47,961 nt of DNA from Flavobacteriaceae bacterium (lineage in GTDB: Bacteria > Bacteroidota > Bacteroidia > Flavobacteriales > Flavobacteriaceae), in contig JAQXCA010000008.1 in assembly GCA_029252105.1 (NCBI GenBank), positions 1-47,961 of the forward strand, in the 5' to 3' direction. The first letter of the stretch is position 1. The number at the start of each line of letters is the position of its first letter. Made by a program: the position numbers and the translations under genes. Below, piece after piece: positions 38,885-47,961 of this stretch. The notes below the pieces were generated by a model, which saw nothing but the letters and a program-made list of their open reading frames with translations, ran no database searches and had not been told where the DNA came from.

Positions 38885-39574
38885 ATGGGACCAGAGCAGA
38901 AGCACAAAGGATGGAATGGAATAAAAACAAATGACTCGTGGGCGATTTTTAAAATCATGGGAGAGTTTGTGAATGGGTTTGAAAAGATGAGTAAAATTGG
39001 ACCATGTGTTTCTATTTTTGGATCGGCAAGAACTCCGACTAATGACACGTATTATAAATTATCTACAGAAGTTGCCAGTGCAATTGTTGATGCCGGTTAT
39101 GGCGTTATTACAGGTGGTGGACCTGGTATTATGGAAGCTGGAAATAAAGGTGCACATCTTGCTGGCGGAACATCTGTTGGCTTAAATATTGAACTTCCTT
39201 TTGAACAGCACAACAATCCATATATTGATGACGACAAAAGCTTAGATTTTGACTACTTTTTTGTAAGAAAAGTAATGTTTGTTAAATATTCTCAAGGAAT
39301 CGTTGTAATGCCCGGAGGTTTTGGTACCTTAGATGAATTGTTTGAAGCGATTACTTTAATTCAAACCAAAAAAATTGAAAAATTCCCTGTCATATTAGTG
39401 GGAACACACTTTTGGAACGGATTGCTTGAATGGATTAAAGCAACGCTTCTAGAACAGTTTGAAACTATTAGTGCTAAAGATTTAGATTTAATTCATGTGG
39501 TAGACACATCAGACGAAGTCATTGCTATTCTTAATAACTTCTACACAGAATATAAATTAAGTCCAAATTTTTAA
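38885..39574 (+). CDS. LOG/TIGR00730-type Rossmann fold protein
   Basis: VITGGGPGIMEAGNKGAHLAGGTSVGLNIELPFEQ (PGGxGT downstream: VMPGGFGTLDELFE). Confidence 0.92.
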   Translation: MGPEQKHKGWNGIKTNDSWAIFKIMGEFVNGFEKMSKIGPCVSIFGSARTPTNDTYYKLSTEVASAIVDAGYGVITGGGPGIMEAGNKGAHLAGGTSVGLNIELPFEQHNNPYIDDDKSLDFDYFFVRKVMFVKYSQGIVVMPGGFGTLDELFEAITLIQTKKIEKFPVILVGTHFWNGLLEWIKATLLEQFETISAKDLDLIHVVDTSDEVIAILNNFYTEYKLSPNF

Positions 39575-39619
39575 TTAATTCTCATAACACTCATAAGCTA
39601 TTAATCCTACAAAACTAAA

Positions 39620-42469
39620 TTGTTGAGCATAAGACCGTTATTAAGACCCCTATTTACCCTTATTATTTTTATGAGCGTGTCGTCTGTTTTTGGGCAACAA
39701 GCGATGCAAATAGACGCTGTCTTAAATGCTGATAATTACTCGATATCCATAAAACAACGTATCGACTATCAAAATAATTCTGAAGATCCTTTAAATGAAT
39801 TATATTTTAATGATTGGACCTCAAGTTTTAGTAGTCCAACGACTCCATTAGCAGAGCGATTTATCGAAGAGTTTAATAGTGCTTTACTCGCTGTAAAATC
39901 AAAAGATCGAGGATATACTAAAATTACTTCTATTCAAAATTCGAAAAATGACTCTCTTGATTATTCTTATCTACAAAAACACCCAGACCTATTTAAAGTA
40001 AAACTAGATACTGTACTCCAACCAAACGCCGTAACAACGCTGTTCTTTGAGTACACACTTCAAATCCAAAACGATAAGTTTACTGGATATGGTGTTAATA
40101 AAGATGGGGAATTCAATTTAAAATATTGGTATTTTACTCCAGCTGTTTATGAAGATTCTCAATGGAAATTGTATAGTAATAAGAATATTGAAGATTATTA
40201 TACACCTCCATCATCTATTAACCTAAACATCAATGTTCCTGATTATTTCGACGTTGCATCTGAGTTAAATTTAGAGTCAAAACAAACTCTTAAACAAAAA
40301 AGTACTTACATGTTTAACGGTGAAAATCGAACAGACACGCGCTTATATATTTCTAAAACCCCTTTTTTAAAAGTTAAGGATGGCAATTTAACTTTTATAA
40401 CTAATGAAAATGAGTCCGTGTTAAGTTCAACTGAACAGTTTATTATTCTAAGTAAAGTTAAAAAATTCGTAGACACAGAACTCGCATCATATCCACATGA
40501 AAACTTATTAATTTCCAGTTTAGATTTGAATAAATACCCTATTTATGGTCTTAATATTCTTCCTGACGTTTTAGCGCCTTTTTCAAAGCCATTCAAATAT
40601 GAGCTTACCGTTGTAAAAAATATATTACGGTTGTATTTAGATCAACATTTAGGAATGAATCCAAGAGAGGAACATTGGTTACAATCAGGTTTTGAGAACA
40701 TCCTACTAATGAAGTATGTTGAGCAATATTATGAAAATGAAAAGTTAATTGGAAGTTTGTCGGATGTTTGGGGTCTACGGGCTTATAATTTAGCAAAACT
40801 AAAGTTTAATGATCAGTACCATTTAACCTATCTACATATGATTAGAACAGGGCGTGATCAAGCTTTAAATACACCTAAAGATCAACTTATAAAATTTAAC
40901 GCCAACTTATCGAGCAAATATAAAGCAGCAAAAGGGCTTTTATATCTTGAAAACCTTATTCAGGATTCAAGTATTGAAGATTGGATGAAAGCGTTTATTT
41001 TTGATAGTGACCACCCCAACAAAACAACTGAAGATTTTAAAACGTATTTAAAGACTAAAACCACAAAAGATATAGATTGGTTTTTTGATTCGTTTCTTAC
41101 AAATACCAAACAAGTTGATTATAAGATTACATTCATAGAAAACACTAAAGATTCGATATATTTCACTGTAAAAAATACTAAAAGCGGACAGCGACCAGTA
41201 TCCCTTTTTATGTTAAAAGAAGGTGAAATTATTTCTAAACAATGGCTCACAGGAATTAAGGGAAAAAAAAAGTTTGTAGTTGCTAACAATTTAGCCGACC
41301 AATTAGTACTCAATTATGATCAAAAAGTACCCGAGTTTGATTTGAGAAACAATTGGAAATCTATAAAAGGGAAATCATTATTTACTAAACCATTACAGAT
41401 TCGACTATTTAAAGATTTCGAATCTCCGCATGATAATCAATTGTATTTTTTACCTATAGTTGAGTTTCAGAATATTTATGATGGTGTAGATATAGGAATG
41501 AATATTAATAATAAAGGTATACTGAGTAAACCATTTATATTTGGAATTACTCCAACATACAGCACGCGATCGAGGGCATTGACGGGTTCTGTTCAATTTC
41601 AGTACACTAATTTTTTTGAAGATCAAAATCTATATAATATAAAATATGGAATTTCAATATCCCGTTCAAGTTTTGCAGAGAATGCTTTTGTTACGAAGAG
41701 TGTTCCCTACTTAAGTTTCAATTTTAGAAATGCTTCTGATTTAAGATCTAACGGCTTTAAGACGCTTAATATTAGATATGTTGGTATCGAAAAGGATTTT
41801 ACTAATTCAAATGAAGCCGAATCTACAGGTCCTCCTTATCAAATAGTTAATATCAGATATTTAGATTCTGATAACGGATTTAAAAAATATGGACGATGGT
41901 TTTTAGATACTCAATTTTCAAATGACTTTGGAAAGCTTTCTTTCAACTACGAAATTAGACGCCGTACAAACAAAAATCAGTTTTATAATTTAAGAGTTTT
42001 TGCTGGTGCATTTTTATATTCTAAAATTCCTTTAGGAGAGAAAAATTTTGATTTTGCTTTAGACCGCCCAACCGATTATTTATTTGATTATAATTATTTA
42101 GGCCAGTTTGAATCTAGTGGAATTTTTAGTCAACAACTCATTATTGCTGAAGGCGGATTCAAATCAAAACTAGATACTGCATTTGCAAATCAATGGTTAA
42201 CCTCGTTAAATGCTAGTGCTTCTATATGGAAGTTTTTTCAAGCTTACGGAGACATTGGGTTGCTTAAAAACAAGGGCGATAATCCCTTATTTGTTTATGA
42301 CGCTGGAATTCGGTTAAATTTAATTACGGATTACTTTGAAGTCTATTTTCCAGTTTATTCAAACCTCGGTTGGGAAATTGCCCAACCACAATATAGGGAT
42401 AGAATACGATTTATTTTTACTGCTGACCCACAAGCACTTTTGGGGTTATTTAGAAGAGAATGGTTTTAA
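39620..42469 (+). CDS. M1-peptidase-like protein lacking zinc ligands, possible C-terminal outer-membrane beta-barrel; TTG start
   Basis: Signal peptide-like N-terminus ending VFGQQ; M1-like layout YPHENLLIS...GLNILPD...NPREEHWLQSGFENILLMKYVEQYY without HEXXH; C-terminal aromatic/polar strands. Confidence 0.6.
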   Translation: MLSIRPLLRPLFTLIIFMSVSSVFGQQAMQIDAVLNADNYSISIKQRIDYQNNSEDPLNELYFNDWTSSFSSPTTPLAERFIEEFNSALLAVKSKDRGYTKITSIQNSKNDSLDYSYLQKHPDLFKVKLDTVLQPNAVTTLFFEYTLQIQNDKFTGYGVNKDGEFNLKYWYFTPAVYEDSQWKLYSNKNIEDYYTPPSSINLNINVPDYFDVASELNLESKQTLKQKSTYMFNGENRTDTRLYISKTPFLKVKDGNLTFITNENESVLSSTEQFIILSKVKKFVDTELASYPHENLLISSLDLNKYPIYGLNILPDVLAPFSKPFKYELTVVKNILRLYLDQHLGMNPREEHWLQSGFENILLMKYVEQYYENEKLIGSLSDVWGLRAYNLAKLKFNDQYHLTYLHMIRTGRDQALNTPKDQLIKFNANLSSKYKAAKGLLYLENLIQDSSIEDWMKAFIFDSDHPNKTTEDFKTYLKTKTTKDIDWFFDSFLTNTKQVDYKITFIENTKDSIYFTVKNTKSGQRPVSLFMLKEGEIISKQWLTGIKGKKKFVVANNLADQLVLNYDQKVPEFDLRNNWKSIKGKSLFTKPLQIRLFKDFESPHDNQLYFLPIVEFQNIYDGVDIGMNINNKGILSKPFIFGITPTYSTRSRALTGSVQFQYTNFFEDQNLYNIKYGISISRSSFAENAFVTKSVPYLSFNFRNASDLRSNGFKTLNIRYVGIEKDFTNSNEAESTGPPYQIVNIRYLDSDNGFKKYGRWFLDTQFSNDFGKLSFNYEIRRRTNKNQFYNLRVFAGAFLYSKIPLGEKNFDFALDRPTDYLFDYNYLGQFESSGIFSQQLIIAEGGFKSKLDTAFANQWLTSLNASASIWKFFQAYGDIGLLKNKGDNPLFVYDAGIRLNLITDYFEVYFPVYSNLGWEIAQPQYRDRIRFIFTADPQALLGLFRREWF

Positions 42470-42535
42470 AATAGTATACAATCTAAAGTCCAAACGATCA
42501 CGTACATAACAAATAACTTGTTTTTTCTGCTTTCT

Positions 42536-42560
42536 TATGCTTAATTAAATATAAAGCATA
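42536..42560. repeat. Dyad symmetry TATGCTT-N11-AAGCATA upstream of the E1 gene promoter
   Basis: TATGCTTAATTAAATATAAAGCATA: perfect 7-bp arms. Confidence 0.6.
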
Positions 42561-42581
42561 GGTCATAGCCATGAAATATTT

Positions 42582-42589
42582 TATATTTG
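42582..42589 (+). promoter_or_regulatory. -7 promoter box TATATTTG for the 2-oxoacid dehydrogenase gene
   Basis: TANNTTTG match 24 nt upstream of ATG 42613. Confidence 0.55.
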
Positions 42590-42612
42590 CAGCTCACAAG
42601 AATTAGTTAATA

Positions 42613-45024
42613 ATGCAGACTAAAAATGACCTTACTAAAAATATTACATTTGAGGACTTCAAAGCTGAAGTGCTGAATGACTATACTATAGCGGTCACTA
42701 GTAGAGAATGCAGCTTACTTGGAAGACGAGAAGTTTTAACGGGAAAAGCAAAGTTTGGAATTTTTGGTGATGGAAAAGAGTTACCCCAACTGGCTTGGGC
42801 AAAGGCATTTCAAAATGGTGATTTTAGATCAGGCTATTATAGAGATCAAACTTTTATGATGGCTATTGGAAAACTCAGTATTGAGCAATTTTTTTCAGGG
42901 CTTTATGGAAACACTGATATTAACCAAGATCCAATGAGTGCAGGTCGACAAATGGGCGGGCATTTTACTACCCATTCTTTAGATGAAAATTATAATTGGA
43001 AAAATTTAACACAACAGAAAAATTCAAGTTCAGATATTTCTCCTACCGGAGCCCAGATGCCACGGTTATTGGGATTAGCACAAGCCTCAAAAGTATATAG
43101 GAATTTAAAGGATATCGATGCTAAGAAATTTTCAAATTCAGGAAATGAAGTTGCTTGGGGAACAATTGGAAATGCCAGTACTAGTGAAGGCGTTTTCTTT
43201 GAGACTATAAACGCTGCTGGTGTACTTCAAGTTCCTATGGTAATCAGCGTGTGGGATGATGAATATGGCATTTCTGTGCATGCAAAACATCAAACTACCA
43301 AAGAAAACATTTCTGAAATTTTAAAAGGATTTCAAAGAAATTCAGAACATAAAGGTTACGAAATATTAAATGTTAAAGGATGGGATTATGTAGAACTCAT
43401 TAATACCTATCAAAAAGCGAGTCAATTATCAAGAACAGAACATATTCCTGTGTTGATTCATGTGAATGAACTCACACAACCGCAAGGGCATTCTACTTCA
43501 GGCTCTCACGAAAGGTATAAAACATCTGAACGTTTAAAATGGGAACAATCTAATGACTGTAACCTAAAATTCCGCGATTGGATTATTTCTAATGACATCG
43601 CTACTGATGAAGAGATTACTGCCATAGATCGAAGTTCAAAAAAGAACGTAAGAGAAGGCAAACAAAATGCATGGAAAAAATTCTCTGAGCCTATTCATAA
43701 TGAAAAACAAGAGGTTTTAAAACTTATGAAGTCAGCTGCTGAGACTTCAGTACAAAGCGTTTTTATTACTAAAATGATAACGCAATTAGAAACAATTAAC
43801 GAACCGTTACGAAAAGATATTTTAAGTACAGCTCGTAATATATTAAGATACTTAATTCACGAAAAATCGGGAGCAAAAAACGAGTTAGTAGAATGGATTA
43901 ATAGTTATTTTGAAAAAATTCAACCTAAATACAGTTCTCTTCTCTACAGCGAATCTGTATCAAGAGCTACAAATATATCAGAGGTTCTACCAGTATTTGA
44001 TGCCTCTTCAAAATTAGTTGATGGTCGAGTCATTTTACGTGACAATTTTGATAAAATTTTAAGCAAATATCCAGAAGTATTAATTTTTGGAGAAGATACT
44101 GGAACAATTGGAGATGTAAATCAAGGCTTAGAAGGTTTACAAGCAAAATATGGTGAGTTGAGAGTTTCAGATACTGGAATTCGAGAAGCGACTATTATTG
44201 GTCAAGGTATTGGAATGGCTTTACGTGGTCTTAGACCAATAGCCGAAATACAATATCTCGATTATATGCTCTATGCGCTTCAAATCATAAGTGATGATTT
44301 ATCGACACTGCATTACCGTACTTTAGGCAAACAAAAAGCACCGCTAATTATTAGAACCCGTGGACATCGTTTAGAAGGCATATGGCACTCTGGTTCGCAA
44401 CTTGGAGGTATTTTAAATTTAATTAGAGGAGTATTTATATTGGTGCCTAGAAATATGACTAAAGCAGCAGGGTTTTATAACACACTTTTAGAAAGTGATC
44501 AACCTGCGATGGTGGTTGAATGTTTAAACGGCTACCGATTAAAAGAAAAAGAACCCTCAAACTTGGGAGAATTTAGAACCCCAGTAGGAATTGTTGAAAC
44601 ACTTAAAACTGGAGCAGATCTTACGATTGTTTCTTATGGTTCAACTTTACGTATCGTTGAAAAAGCTGCAAAAGAATTATTAGAAGTTGATATCGATGTT
44701 GAAATTATTGATATACAATCGCTAATTCCTTTTGACCTTCAAAAAGACATCTCTAAAAGTATTGAAAAAACAAACCGTCTTCTTATTGTAGACGAAGATG
44801 TTCCTGGAGGGGCTTCAGCTTATATCCTTGATGAGATTCTACAACATCAGGAAGTTTATCAAAATTTAGATAGCAAACCACAAGTGCTTACAGCTAAAGA
44901 ACACCGACCTGCATACGGTTCAGATGGCGATTATTTCAGTAAACCCTCTAGCGATGATGTTTTTGAAAACGTATATTCTATGTTTCACGAACTTGATCCA
45001 AACTCTTATCCTAAATTAAGATAA
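42613..45024 (+). CDS. 2-oxoacid (branched-chain type) dehydrogenase E1, alpha and beta fused
   Basis: N-terminal TPP-binding alpha region (MGGHFTTHS..., WGTIGNASTSEGVFFETINAAG) and C-terminal beta region (VLIFGEDTG, GLRPIAEIQYLDYMLYA, DIEIIDIQSLIPFD); 803 aa. Confidence 0.92.
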   Translation: MQTKNDLTKNITFEDFKAEVLNDYTIAVTSRECSLLGRREVLTGKAKFGIFGDGKELPQLAWAKAFQNGDFRSGYYRDQTFMMAIGKLSIEQFFSGLYGNTDINQDPMSAGRQMGGHFTTHSLDENYNWKNLTQQKNSSSDISPTGAQMPRLLGLAQASKVYRNLKDIDAKKFSNSGNEVAWGTIGNASTSEGVFFETINAAGVLQVPMVISVWDDEYGISVHAKHQTTKENISEILKGFQRNSEHKGYEILNVKGWDYVELINTYQKASQLSRTEHIPVLIHVNELTQPQGHSTSGSHERYKTSERLKWEQSNDCNLKFRDWIISNDIATDEEITAIDRSSKKNVREGKQNAWKKFSEPIHNEKQEVLKLMKSAAETSVQSVFITKMITQLETINEPLRKDILSTARNILRYLIHEKSGAKNELVEWINSYFEKIQPKYSSLLYSESVSRATNISEVLPVFDASSKLVDGRVILRDNFDKILSKYPEVLIFGEDTGTIGDVNQGLEGLQAKYGELRVSDTGIREATIIGQGIGMALRGLRPIAEIQYLDYMLYALQIISDDLSTLHYRTLGKQKAPLIIRTRGHRLEGIWHSGSQLGGILNLIRGVFILVPRNMTKAAGFYNTLLESDQPAMVVECLNGYRLKEKEPSNLGEFRTPVGIVETLKTGADLTIVSYGSTLRIVEKAAKELLEVDIDVEIIDIQSLIPFDLQKDISKSIEKTNRLLIVDEDVPGGASAYILDEILQHQEVYQNLDSKPQVLTAKEHRPAYGSDGDYFSKPSSDDVFENVYSMFHELDPNSYPKLR

Positions 45025-45094
45025 TACTCTAAGTCTTCTTAGTTTTACACTTGCAGAACTGCGACTAAAATCGTAACATTACAGTTATAAAACA

Positions 45095-46597
45095 TTGAAT
45101 AACTGTCCTATGAAAAGTCAAAATATTACTCCTAACAATACAGAAGACAATACTACTATCATTAAAACTCCTGAATTGAATATTTGGCATGCACTCATTC
45201 CTGTTGTAGCTCTAGTGGCTATGTTGTTTTATAATGTATTCTATGTCTTTGGAGATGATGCACTTAGTGGTAGTAATCAATTCATTTTAATCCTTGGCGC
45301 CGCCGTAGCCGCTTTAGTAGGATTTTATAATAAAGTGAGTTATAAAAAAATGTTAGAGGAGGTAGCCGAAAATGTTAAATCTACAACGGGGGCGCTTTTG
45401 ATTTTATTAATGGTTGGATCATTAGCAGGAACTTGGTTAATAAGTGGTGTAATTCCATCTATGATTTATTATGGCTTACAAATCTTAAACCCCACCTTTT
45501 TTCTTGTGGCTTCTGTTATCATTTGTTCGATCATATCTATCGCTACAGGAAGTAGCTGGACAACATCTGCAACTGTAGGAATAGCATTAATTGGAATCGG
45601 AAATACTTTAGGAATTTCAGCAGGAATGACTGCTGGAGCGGTATTGTCTGGAGCTTATTTTGGAGATAAAATGTCGCCACTTAGCGACACCACAAATTTA
45701 GCGCCTGCAATGGCAGGAAGTGACTTGTTTGATCATATAAAATATATGGCCTACACTACTGTGCCAACCATCATAGTAACTCTAATTATTTTTTTAATCA
45801 TTGGTTTAAATCTAGAAACCAATGGTACACCTGATATTTCAGATAAGCTTTTAGCGATCGATGGCGCTTTTAATATTTCGCCTTGGTTGTTTAGTGTTCC
45901 TATTTTAGTCATTGTTTTGATTGTGAAAAAAACGCCGCCATTAATAGCTTTATTAGTAGGAACTTTACTTGGAGCAGTAGCAGCTATTATTGCGCAACCA
46001 CAAATTGTAATGGCAATTGCAGACTCCACTGTTCTAGATTTTAAAACAGCTTATAAAGGCGTTATGAAAGCGATTACAGTTGATACAGCTGTTGAAACAA
46101 CAAGTATAGAGTTGAATGATTTATTTACAGCCGGTGGTATGTATGGCATGTTAAAGACAATATGGTTGATAATCTGTGCAATGATATTTGGAGGCGTAAT
46201 GGATGCCATTGGAGCACTTTCTAGGATAAGTAAAGCCTTATTAAGTTTAGCAACTACAACCTTTGGTTTATTTGCTAGTACTGTAGCCAGTTGTTTAGCA
46301 CTTAATGTCACGGCTTCTGATCAATACTTAGCATTAGTTGTTCCTGGAAAAATGTTTAAAAAAGCCTATAAAGATCGAGGTCTTGCTCCTGAAAATTTAA
46401 GTCGTACTCTAGAAGATTCAGGTACTGTCACTTCGGTGTTAGTACCATGGAATACTTGTGGTGCTTACCAAAGTGGGGTGTTGGGCGTTTCTGTAGCTGA
46501 CTATTTTATTTTCGCCTTTTTTAATTGGATTAGTCCTTTTATGACACTTCTGTTTGCTGCATTTTCTATCAAGATAAAACAGCTCAAAGCTTCTTAA
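45095..46597 (+). CDS. Na+/H+ antiporter, NhaC family
   Basis: Multiple TM helices; ATGSSWTTSATVGIALIGIG, GAVLSGAYFGDKMSPLSDTTNLAPAMAG, PWNTCGAYQSGVLGV. Upstream start may be at 45110 (MKSQNITP). Confidence 0.92.
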   Translation: MNNCPMKSQNITPNNTEDNTTIIKTPELNIWHALIPVVALVAMLFYNVFYVFGDDALSGSNQFILILGAAVAALVGFYNKVSYKKMLEEVAENVKSTTGALLILLMVGSLAGTWLISGVIPSMIYYGLQILNPTFFLVASVIICSIISIATGSSWTTSATVGIALIGIGNTLGISAGMTAGAVLSGAYFGDKMSPLSDTTNLAPAMAGSDLFDHIKYMAYTTVPTIIVTLIIFLIIGLNLETNGTPDISDKLLAIDGAFNISPWLFSVPILVIVLIVKKTPPLIALLVGTLLGAVAAIIAQPQIVMAIADSTVLDFKTAYKGVMKAITVDTAVETTSIELNDLFTAGGMYGMLKTIWLIICAMIFGGVMDAIGALSRISKALLSLATTTFGLFASTVASCLALNVTASDQYLALVVPGKMFKKAYKDRGLAPENLSRTLEDSGTVTSVLVPWNTCGAYQSGVLGVSVADYFIFAFFNWISPFMTLLFAAFSIKIKQLKAS

Positions 46598-46685
46598 ATT
46601 AGTATAAATTTTAAAGAATAATTTATACTTATAGCTCTATAAGAAATTATAATTTTTTTAAGCAATTAAACGTTATTTCATAGCG

Positions 46686-46693
46686 TATCTTTG
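46686..46693 (+). promoter_or_regulatory. -7 promoter box TATCTTTG for peroxiredoxin operon
   Basis: TANNTTTG match 36 nt upstream of ATG 46729. Confidence 0.6.
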
Positions 46694-46728
46694 CATTAAA
46701 TAATTTAACAACACTTAATATATTTATT

Positions 46729-47367
46729 ATGGCATATGTAGGAAAAAAATTTCCAAATTTAAGCGTAGATGCAATGAATGAAATGGGCGATACTTTTAAA
46801 GTAAATGTCCTAGAGGAAGCAATCAACAATAAGAAAAAAGTAATTTTGTTCTGGTATCCAAAAGATTTTACTTTTGTATGTCCAACAGAACTACATGCTT
46901 TTGAAGCTGCAAAGGCAGAATTTGAAAAAAGAAATACAATTGTAATTGGTGCATCTTGTGATACTCCAGAGGTTCATTTTGCTTGGTTATCTACAGCAAA
47001 AGATAATGGCGGAATTGAAGGTGTTACCTACCCTATTTTAGCAGATTCTAACAGAAACTTAGCTTCTACATTAGGAATTTTAGATATCTCTGAAGAAACA
47101 TACAACGAAGAAACTGGTGTGGTTTTAGTTGAAGGTGATAACGTCACTTACAGAGCAACTTACATTATAGACGAAGAAGGAACTGTTGTACATGAAGGGA
47201 TTAACCACATGCCACTTGGACGTAATGTCGCTGAGTTTTTAAGACTTGTTGATGCGTATACACATGTACAAGAAAAAGGGGAAGTATGTCCTGCAAACTG
47301 GGAAGAAGGTAAAGACGCTATGCAACCCAATGCTAAAGGAACTGCTAGCTATTTAGCATCTCACTAA
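46729..47367 (+). CDS. 2-Cys peroxiredoxin (AhpC/Prx family)
   Basis: FWYPKDFTFVCPTELHAFE peroxidatic Cys motif and GEVCPANWEEGKDAM resolving Cys motif. Confidence 0.97.
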   Translation: MAYVGKKFPNLSVDAMNEMGDTFKVNVLEEAINNKKKVILFWYPKDFTFVCPTELHAFEAAKAEFEKRNTIVIGASCDTPEVHFAWLSTAKDNGGIEGVTYPILADSNRNLASTLGILDISEETYNEETGVVLVEGDNVTYRATYIIDEEGTVVHEGINHMPLGRNVAEFLRLVDAYTHVQEKGEVCPANWEEGKDAMQPNAKGTASYLASH

Positions 47368-47379
47368 AACTAATTTATC

Positions 47380-47691
47380 ATGCAAGAACTTTCTGATGAC
47401 AATTTACAATCTATAATTTCTGACAACGCTTTTGTAGTAGTTCAATACTCCGCTACATGGTGTGGAAATTGTAGAATTATGAAACCAAAATTCAAAAAAC
47501 TAGCATCTGAAATGCTAGAAGCAACTTTTGTAATAGTGGATGCAGAAAAATTCCCTGAAAGTAGAAAACTAGCAACCGTGGACAACTTGCCTACATTTGC
47601 TGTTTTTAAATCAGGTAAGTTTATAAACCAAACCCAAACAAATAAGTTTGACGTTCTAAAAGATCTTGTAGATGAAGCTGCCAGTAATTAA
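47380..47691 (+). CDS. Thioredoxin family protein
   Basis: VQYSATWCGNCRIMKPKFKKLA (CGNC active site), DNLPTFAVFKSG. Confidence 0.93.
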   Translation: MQELSDDNLQSIISDNAFVVVQYSATWCGNCRIMKPKFKKLASEMLEATFVIVDAEKFPESRKLATVDNLPTFAVFKSGKFINQTQTNKFDVLKDLVDEAASN

Positions 47692-47929
47692 GCACTTAAC
47701 ACAATTTATTGAGGCTAATGACGAAGATTATATTGTTGAAACTCTTGAAACTTTAGAAGCACTCACCGAAGTTCCGAGTTTAAAAGACGAAGAATTAGAT
47801 GTAATTGGCGAAATGATCTCTAATATGTATGGAGCTCTTGAAGTTCATAAGATGATAAAAGACGGTACATCTCAAAAAGAAGCATTAAACAGCTTTATGA
47901 AACGTGTTCTAGGGTCTATTGACTCTTAG
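47672..47929 (+). CDS. Small acidic conserved hypothetical protein (85 aa) encoded with peroxiredoxin/thioredoxin
   Basis: ATG 20 nt inside the 3' end of the thioredoxin gene; no frame disruption. Confidence 0.7.
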   Translation: MKLPVIKHLTQFIEANDEDYIVETLETLEALTEVPSLKDEELDVIGEMISNMYGALEVHKMIKDGTSQKEALNSFMKRVLGSIDS

Positions 47930-47961
47930 TTACTAAAATCAATTTTAATTTAAGCCGCTTC

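Noticed and set aside
1-47961. CRISPR arrays, IS elements, prophage, tRNA/rRNA genes, toxin-antitoxin or defence islands
   Set aside because: No periodic repeats, transposase/integrase motifs, or tRNA/rRNA sequences noticed on reading; nearly all sequence is accounted for by core genes.

Overview
This window is a stretch of a Bacteroidota (Flavobacteriaceae-like) chromosome. It is AT-rich, most intergenic regions carry TANNTTTG -7 promoter boxes, and lipoproteins are frequent. It is almost entirely core or housekeeping genes: acs, purC, phoH, dnaN, an ABC-F ATPase, transaldolase/fsa, SRP RNA, mnmE, rhomboid, lipid A acyltransferase-like, glmM, recG, uvrD/pcrA, sua5, uvrA, a 2-oxoacid dehydrogenase E1 fusion, nhaC-like, and peroxiredoxin/thioredoxin. 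I see no rRNA, tRNA, CRISPR array, IS element, prophage or canonical defence island. The main anomaly is the DNA polymerase III beta sliding clamp. dnaN is interrupted by an in-frame TAA at 9418-9420, and an ATG in the same frame follows 3 nt later (TAA ATA ATG) in a very A-rich, start-like context. Both halves (191 + 179 aa) look intact and conserved, and together they equal one full-length clamp. This is either a naturally split two-polypeptide clamp made by termination-reinitiation, a readthrough case, or a sequence error; resequencing would decide. Secondary points are a zinc-ligand-less M1-peptidase-like protein with a possible C-terminal outer-membrane barrel, a CXXC-less TlpA-like lipoprotein, a DoxX/ATP-grasp/DinB/NRDE cassette with an unannotated 43-aa ORF, candidate leaderless and TTG-start genes, and a few palindromes near promoters. 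Protein identities come from motif recognition and recall; no database search was run.
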